Assembly: GCA_039096225.1 (NCBI GenBank)
Contig: JBBPEB010000023.1
Coordinates: 231,001-295,000 of the forward strand
DNA length: 64,000 nt
Source of the DNA: Blastocystis sp. Blastoise
Taxonomy: Eukaryota > Sar > Bigyra > Opalinata > Blastocystidae
Reading direction: 5' to 3'
In this document: positions 54,975-64,000 of the stretch, piece by piece
Position numbering within the stretch: the first letter of the stretch is position 1
Layout: each line of letters starts with the position of its first letter
Notes under the pieces: model-generated
What the model was told of the DNA's origin: nothing
The model's input: the letters and a program-made list of their open reading frames with translations, nothing else
Databases searched by the model: none
Program-made: the position numbers and the translations under genes

Positions 54975-56638
54975 TGTCTATTAAATAAAAGAAAACTTAC
55001 AAAAATAATCTGGATATTTATAAAATGTGAAAACGTCCGAATTCTTTTTCTTGTATGACGCACAATTCATTAAACGAAGTAGATACTATTATTTATGGGA
55101 ATCGTTAGAGATATAGTGAGAAATTGAGAATCGTCATATTTGTCACTTTTGTGTTTTTCTTTTAATCCAATAAAAAGAAGAGTGTCATTTCGACAGTGAA
55201 GTTGATTTAAAAAACAAGAGCAAATGAATTTATTCAGATTTGTTATGATGCTTCTAAAGTAAGTTATTGATATTGTAGAGAGACGATGCATTTAAAGTCT
55301 ATAGTCTGGAGAAGAGAAGAATAATGATAAATTAGATTTACTGTTCTTGACATATGTGGACATGGCAGTGCTTAATAGATAGTGGAAATATTGTAAGTTG
55401 TCAAAGTATAATGTTAGAAGCATATTGATGCAATAAAATGAGTGTATAGGTGAATCTTATGGGTGATTATTATTTAAAATTAATATTTTGTTATTATTTA
55501 ATGTTGATATCTTCTTCTTAATAAATGTTAAGACTTAAGAAGCAGTTATAGGATAGAAAAAACAATTAGGAACATTTTGTTTGTATAATGGTTGCTTTTT
55601 TCTTTATATACACTGTAAAATCGAATAAATGGTCAAATATATATTTTATATCCTTTATCTATATGAATACGAGAGTTTTAAAGATAATAAGTTTTAATAA
55701 AGAGTAGCAACACATTATCATTTGTTTTTTGAAATAATAATTAATTTTATTATGAAAACCAAGTATATGTGTTAGAATACAGAGTGAATAGATGGAGGTA
55801 TGAGTAAGGAAATATATGTTTATACTTAATGTTTACTTAGAACAGTAGAGATGAATGATATACAGAAAATATCTTAAAAACTATTGAAAATAATATATAT
55901 ATATAGTTTACAGTATATTTATAATTTTTAATTTCAAAAATTAAAATAGAAAAAGAAACAATGTAAATGTTATAAAAATATACATTGAATATATATCTAA
56001 ATATTATATATATTCAATATATAAAAATATAATATAAAAAAAAATGTGTATCTATGATGATGATGATATTTTTATATAGAAAAGTTTATTAATTTTTGTT
56101 TGTAAACAATAGCATATATATATATATTAACAATACACTATAATATAGAGTATAGCTAGATAAACATATATTTAACAAAGAAAACTCAAAAGAAAACAAT
56201 ATACATATATATATTTAAGAAAGAATAAAAATAAGAATAAGGAAATATAAAGTAATTGAGAAAAAGAAATAATTTAAAAATATAAATATATATATATATA
56301 TATAACAAAACAATACATAGAATCTATCTTATATAGAGAAATATATATATATATATATATATATTTATTCAAATAATACATGTATAATAATATAATATAC
56401 GAGATAAAAACGATATTATAAAGAAAAAGTGAAAAGTAACAAAAAAAAAAACATGAAATATAATGATAATAATAAAAAAATATATAAAAAAAAACAAAAA
56501 AATAAATAAACAAATAAATATATATAGAAAGAGAAATATATATAAAAAGAGCAAAAAAAAAAAAGAAATATTCCACTCATTTTATATAAGAATACATATA
56601 TAAAACAACTCTTACTATATATAAAAATAGTATATAAC
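54975..56638. other. AT-rich intergenic stretch, nothing recognised
   Basis: It includes TA and A-rich runs (55890-56040, 56280-56370). The 73-codon frame at 55070-55291 (-) has a varied composition but no motif, no intron continuation and no good start context, so I leave it uncalled. Confidence 0.5.
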
Positions 56639-58022
56639 TTAATAGACTTGACAGAAGTCTTCCATTTCATCTGCATTTGGTGCTTGTATAAATAGATATA
56701 TAGAAGAATGTTTTGGTTTAATATGTTTCTCTTTAGCATCTTTTATAGGTAGTCTAAAATGTTTTATGGTTCTCACGGGAATTTTAGAAATATCAGAGAA
56801 ATAGGATAATTCTAAATCTTCTAAATGTGTAAATTCAGGGATACGTCTTATGACTTGTTGATGTCTATATAATACATTATTCGATAATATATATCCATGT
56901 CCAGCAGTATATTGAATATTCTTGGGAATAGCACTTTTAGGATAATATAATCGACGATGTTTAAATTTTTGTGAATATTTCGACATCTCAACATGTCCTG
57001 CATGATAATCTTGCATAGGTTCTTCTCGAAGTTTCGAAACTAATTTAGGTACATTGACACATGTATCGTCATCACCAAAGTAGACAAATGGTGTTGTAGC
57101 TTTAGCTATAACAAATAAATCAGATGCCATAATCACTTTTAAAGTTAAGTTTTCATGAGATTCTAGAATATTTAACATAATAAGATCATTATATTCTCTT
57201 TGTTCATCTTTAAATATTTTCTTTGATTCTTTTATATGATTTGTAAATGAAACGAGGAAATATATCTTAGCATTTATGGAACGTTTTGATATATATTTTG
57301 ATTGACCATACGTATTACGAATTGCTAATCGTTCTTCAACATTAGTAATTCTAGATTTTATAAACATTACTAAATAATAAGGATTAAATAAATCATTAAG
57401 GTATTTCACTTTAGGAATAGCATAAAAAGAAAAATGTTTTGCTCTAGGAATCAAATAGAATTTAGGATCATAATTATATAACGAATTATTTCCTTGAGTT
57501 ATAAATTCAGGTTTCTGATAACTATAAACTTGATCCGTTGAATCTTGAAGATGACTATAGATAGCTTCAGGATATCGAGAATCAATTTCAGTAAAAGGTT
57601 TCAGACGACCTTCCATCTTAAGAACAGACATAACACCAAACATATATGTTGTATCATTAATAACGTAATTCTGCTTTATACGATATTTCTGTTTCTTCTC
57701 AATGATTCTTTCTACGGTTTTGACAACAGTTACATTACTTTTCTTTATATGAGGAAACGAAGTAGGATACAAAAACGATTGACTTGTTCTAGTTTTCTGA
57801 ATACCTAGATTAATTAATAGTATCATAAATAAGAAATATAATAAGAATACCAGCATAGACTGTTGCATTTGATAATTGAAAAACAACTAACCATAGCGCA
57901 AAAATAACTACAAATGCTATACGAACCGTTTTCTTATTCATTAATTCAGAGAGTCCTTGCCACATTAGCATAAAAATGAATTTCCAAAAAAAAAATAAAA
58001 AATATTTCATTTTTGACTCCAC
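56639..58022 (-). CDS. GT31 (beta-1,3-galactosyltransferase-like) type-II membrane glycosyltransferase
   Basis: It is a predicted Golgi glycosyltransferase using a UDP-sugar. Two overlapping frames are joined by a 46-nt intron at 57805-57850 (GTATTC...ATCTAG), giving ...NATVYAG|IQKTRTSQS. Exon 1 (57851-58022) encodes a short basic N-terminus (MNKKTVR) and a signal anchor (IAFVVIFALWLVVFQL); two upstream Met codons are also in frame, so the start is uncertain. In exon 2 the family blocks are SRITNVEERLAIRNTYGQSK (family s......R..iR.TW), YFLVSFTNH, EQREYNDLIMLNILESHENL (family E...y.Dil...f.D.Y.NLT.K), the metal-binding DDD in FVYFGDDDTCVN and YTAGHGYILSNNVL (family Y..G.gyv.s). Length about 438 residues is normal. 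The exact sugar and acceptor cannot be told. Confidence 0.88.
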
Positions 58023-59025
58023 GACGAAAATACGACCATTGGAAAGTTATAAATGTGTTTTAACCGTGAATAAACGAGACAAATGAATCAGTTCAATGAA
58101 TTTCTTTGATTTATTCATCATATTGTGGATCAATGGTAAATTTAGATCACTTATCGATGTCTCTTCTCTGAGTAAATATTCTAAACTTGTTTTAAAACAA
58201 TATTAATAAGGAAAATATGGAAATGAATAACTATTATATATAGGATAAAATGATATTAGCATTTCTATTTATGTGTTGGCATAGTTGTTTTTCATTGACG
58301 AAAGTATGAATCCAAGAAAAAAATATTTAATGATATATTTTCTTGTTAATGAATTGAACGATGTCAAATAGACCTAACATTAGATGAATGAATAAGCACA
58401 ATGTATTTAAAATAAAAATATGATATTATACTCCAATGAAAAAAATAGAAATATAGAATCAATACAATGAGACTCTTTGAATTGTAATGAAAAATATGTT
58501 TCAAATACCCAAAAGATTTGTTTGATTCAAAAAGATTCCTATTACAGTAAAAAATCTACAATGATAAGATAAATGATGAATGAATGTGACAAAAAATATC
58601 AAAAGGCACTAGAATTCATCAAAAATATTGGATTGAGATTTTGATTCATTTCATTGCTTATGGGTTGATCAATAGGAAATTGAATTTAAGACTAGAGTCA
58701 GTCAAGAATTGAAATAGAATCAAATTTTTTTTCTATAAAACACAAACTAAAAAAGAATGTATAGTTAAAAAACATGGTTATTTGATATAAAATGGGAGAT
58801 TCATTTCTGTTATCGTTGTTGACGGGAGTCAGATTTGTAAGAATATTGTTTGATAGACATAGATCTTTATATGACTATACAGTAATCACTTTACGTGTCA
58901 GGTTTTTGATATTTATTTATATTTATCAAAAGTAGTAGTTAATTTATAAGACTTTACCATCCTATTCTCTATTTTCTTAATAAAATAATAGCAACATTCA
59001 GAATTCAAAATAAGATTGTTTTAAA
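58023..59025. promoter_or_regulatory. Divergent intergenic region GT31 / MST kinase
   Basis: One kilobase of AT-rich DNA between two outward-facing genes. No gene was recognised and no defined element could be named. Confidence 0.4.
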
Positions 59026-62687
<3,662 letters not shown>

Positions 62688-64000
62688 TATATATATATAT
62701 ATATATATATATCAACTTATACTATTTAGTTTTCTGTATAATTTATGATATATTTCTATTTAATTTATATTTTTTTATATGAGGCAATTTGTTTTTGTTT
62801 TATTTTTTTTTTGTTTTATGTAATTTATTTTTTTTTCCTTTTTTTCATATTTTTTATTTAAGTTTGTTCATATATATATATACATTTTTTTGTATCTTAT
62901 TTATTTGCATTTGTGCTTATTTTCTATATATATATATGTATATTTTTATATTTATATAAGTGATATAAATTTTTCAATTTATATTATTCTTTTTATTTTA
63001 TTTTATTGTTTCTCATTAACAAAAAAAAACTTTTATTATTTTTATATATACATATAAATATATAATATTGCATTATTATTTAAGTGTATTTGCTTTTCAC
63101 AACTTATTATATATATACATATTCTTTAATATGTTCTAGTAGTTGTTCCATTATTAGTCTTTTCGCTTCTTATTACTCTTTCTTTTTGTTCTAAATATTT
63201 GATTTATATTGTGTTTTTTTTTTTTCATTTTTTTTCAATTTTTTTTTAAATTCATCATTATTTAAAACATGGATTAATGAATAGCACACAACTAATTATA
63301 TTATTATAACATATCTATTTTTATACCTATTCGTTCCAACTTTAAGTATTACCATTTTTGTCTATTATTAATATAATATAGGGAAAACTTGAAACTGTGT
63401 GGTAAAACTTACTTATTCTCATTAAAATAATCAAATAATATGTTTATTTAACTATATAATCCAGAATCATCAATTTCTTTTCACTTAAATAGTATCTATA
63501 TAATTATTTATTCTTAATTAAATAATAATCCCAAAATTTTCCTATGCTTCGATTATTTCTTTTAATTATTTTGTTCAAATAATCAATCATATCACCTGTA
63601 TTCTGATATACATAATTTCATCACTAAGAGAACCGTAACTGTAATAATGAATTGCAAAAACGGTAAACTTATCACACTATCATATATTATTATAAACGCA
63701 TAAAACTATCCTAACATCTGTGTAGCATTAGAGAACAATATAACTCAAGTTTTGAGAATACACGATAAGTTACCATCGTATTTCATTGTGTTGTTTCATG
63801 TGTCTGTATGATCATCCTTCTACACTTGTTCTGTAATAAAGAAAGAAGACTTAGCTTCTTCTATCGGTCTCCCTCTTTTTTTTTGTCACTTCTATCACTT
63901 TTTATTATAAACAATAATCACGATTACAGTTGTTTTTATACTAAGAAATATTTAAATTCCCTTGTTTTACTGAATAGAGCCTTTAAAGAAAATTTACCCA
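62688..64000. other. AT-rich, T-tract-rich stretch to the window end, nothing recognised
   Basis: It contains the 3' untranslated region of the kinase gene and several T8-T10 tracts. No gene or RNA was recognised. Confidence 0.5.

Noticed and set aside
55070-55291. 73-codon minus-strand ORF upstream of GBE1
   Set aside because: More balanced composition than most noise, but too short, without motif or intron borders.

Overview
The window is nuclear DNA of a very AT-rich, intron-rich, compact eukaryote, most likely a protist or early-branching opisthokont or amoebozoan relative. I cannot name the lineage. The evidence is eukaryote-only genes (N-myristoyltransferase, Nup62/Nsp1, diaphanous-type formin, Hippo/MST kinase with a C-terminal SARAH-like segment, eukaryotic glutathione synthetase, branching enzyme, GT31 glycosyltransferase), dozens of short GT-AG introns that are often little more than (TA)n, and AT-only intergenic DNA. 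Nearly every gene ends in TAA.

Layout. 0-1.6 kb: a hydrophobic, pyrimidine-rich ORF with a second exon. 3.4-9.7 kb: a very large modular type-I surface protein with a TGA exactly at an expected Trp codon. 11.3-13.0 kb: a secreted cathepsin X/Z-like protein whose catalytic Cys position is Pro. 13.2-16.9 kb: nested mobile-element remains, namely a broken hAT transposase, a fold-back element with long inverted arms and TTGCGACAA-type subterminal repeats, and a flanking coding fragment. 18.7-20.9 kb (-): an unknown six-hundred-residue protein. 23.0-24.7 kb (-): glutathione synthetase. 26.3-32.6 kb (+): formin. 33.1-35.8 kb (-): a kinesin-like protein with a degenerate motor. 36.9-38.7 kb (-): N-myristoyltransferase, divergent from the Nup62-type nucleoporin at 38.9-42.6 kb (+). 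43-52 kb: no recognisable protein gene, but a triplicated 73-bp repeat, two intron-punctuated minus-strand loci, a tRNA-like sequence, and a 3.8-kb tract that is almost pure purine on the plus strand. 52.0-55.0 kb (-): glycogen branching enzyme. 56.6-58.0 kb (-): GT31 glycosyltransferase. 59.0-62.7 kb (+): MST/Hippo kinase.

The genes are housekeeping, cytoskeletal and signalling genes without operon logic. Some pairs are close: NMT/Nup62 are divergent with 183 bp between start codons, and formin/kinesin are convergent with about 430 bp between stops. The most unusual observations are (i) a GC-rich palindromic word around TTCCCGCGGGAA, embedded in different reading frames of unrelated AT-rich genes, (ii) in-frame TGA at a Trp position together with no confirmed TGA stop, (iii) two apparent pseudoenzymes (cathepsin-like and kinesin-like), (iv) a Nup62 intron without an AG acceptor but with a 10-bp direct repeat at its borders, and (v) the long polypurine tract flanked by spliced-looking loci. 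Exon borders were inferred by eye from reading frame and GT-AG signals; none was checked against RNA.
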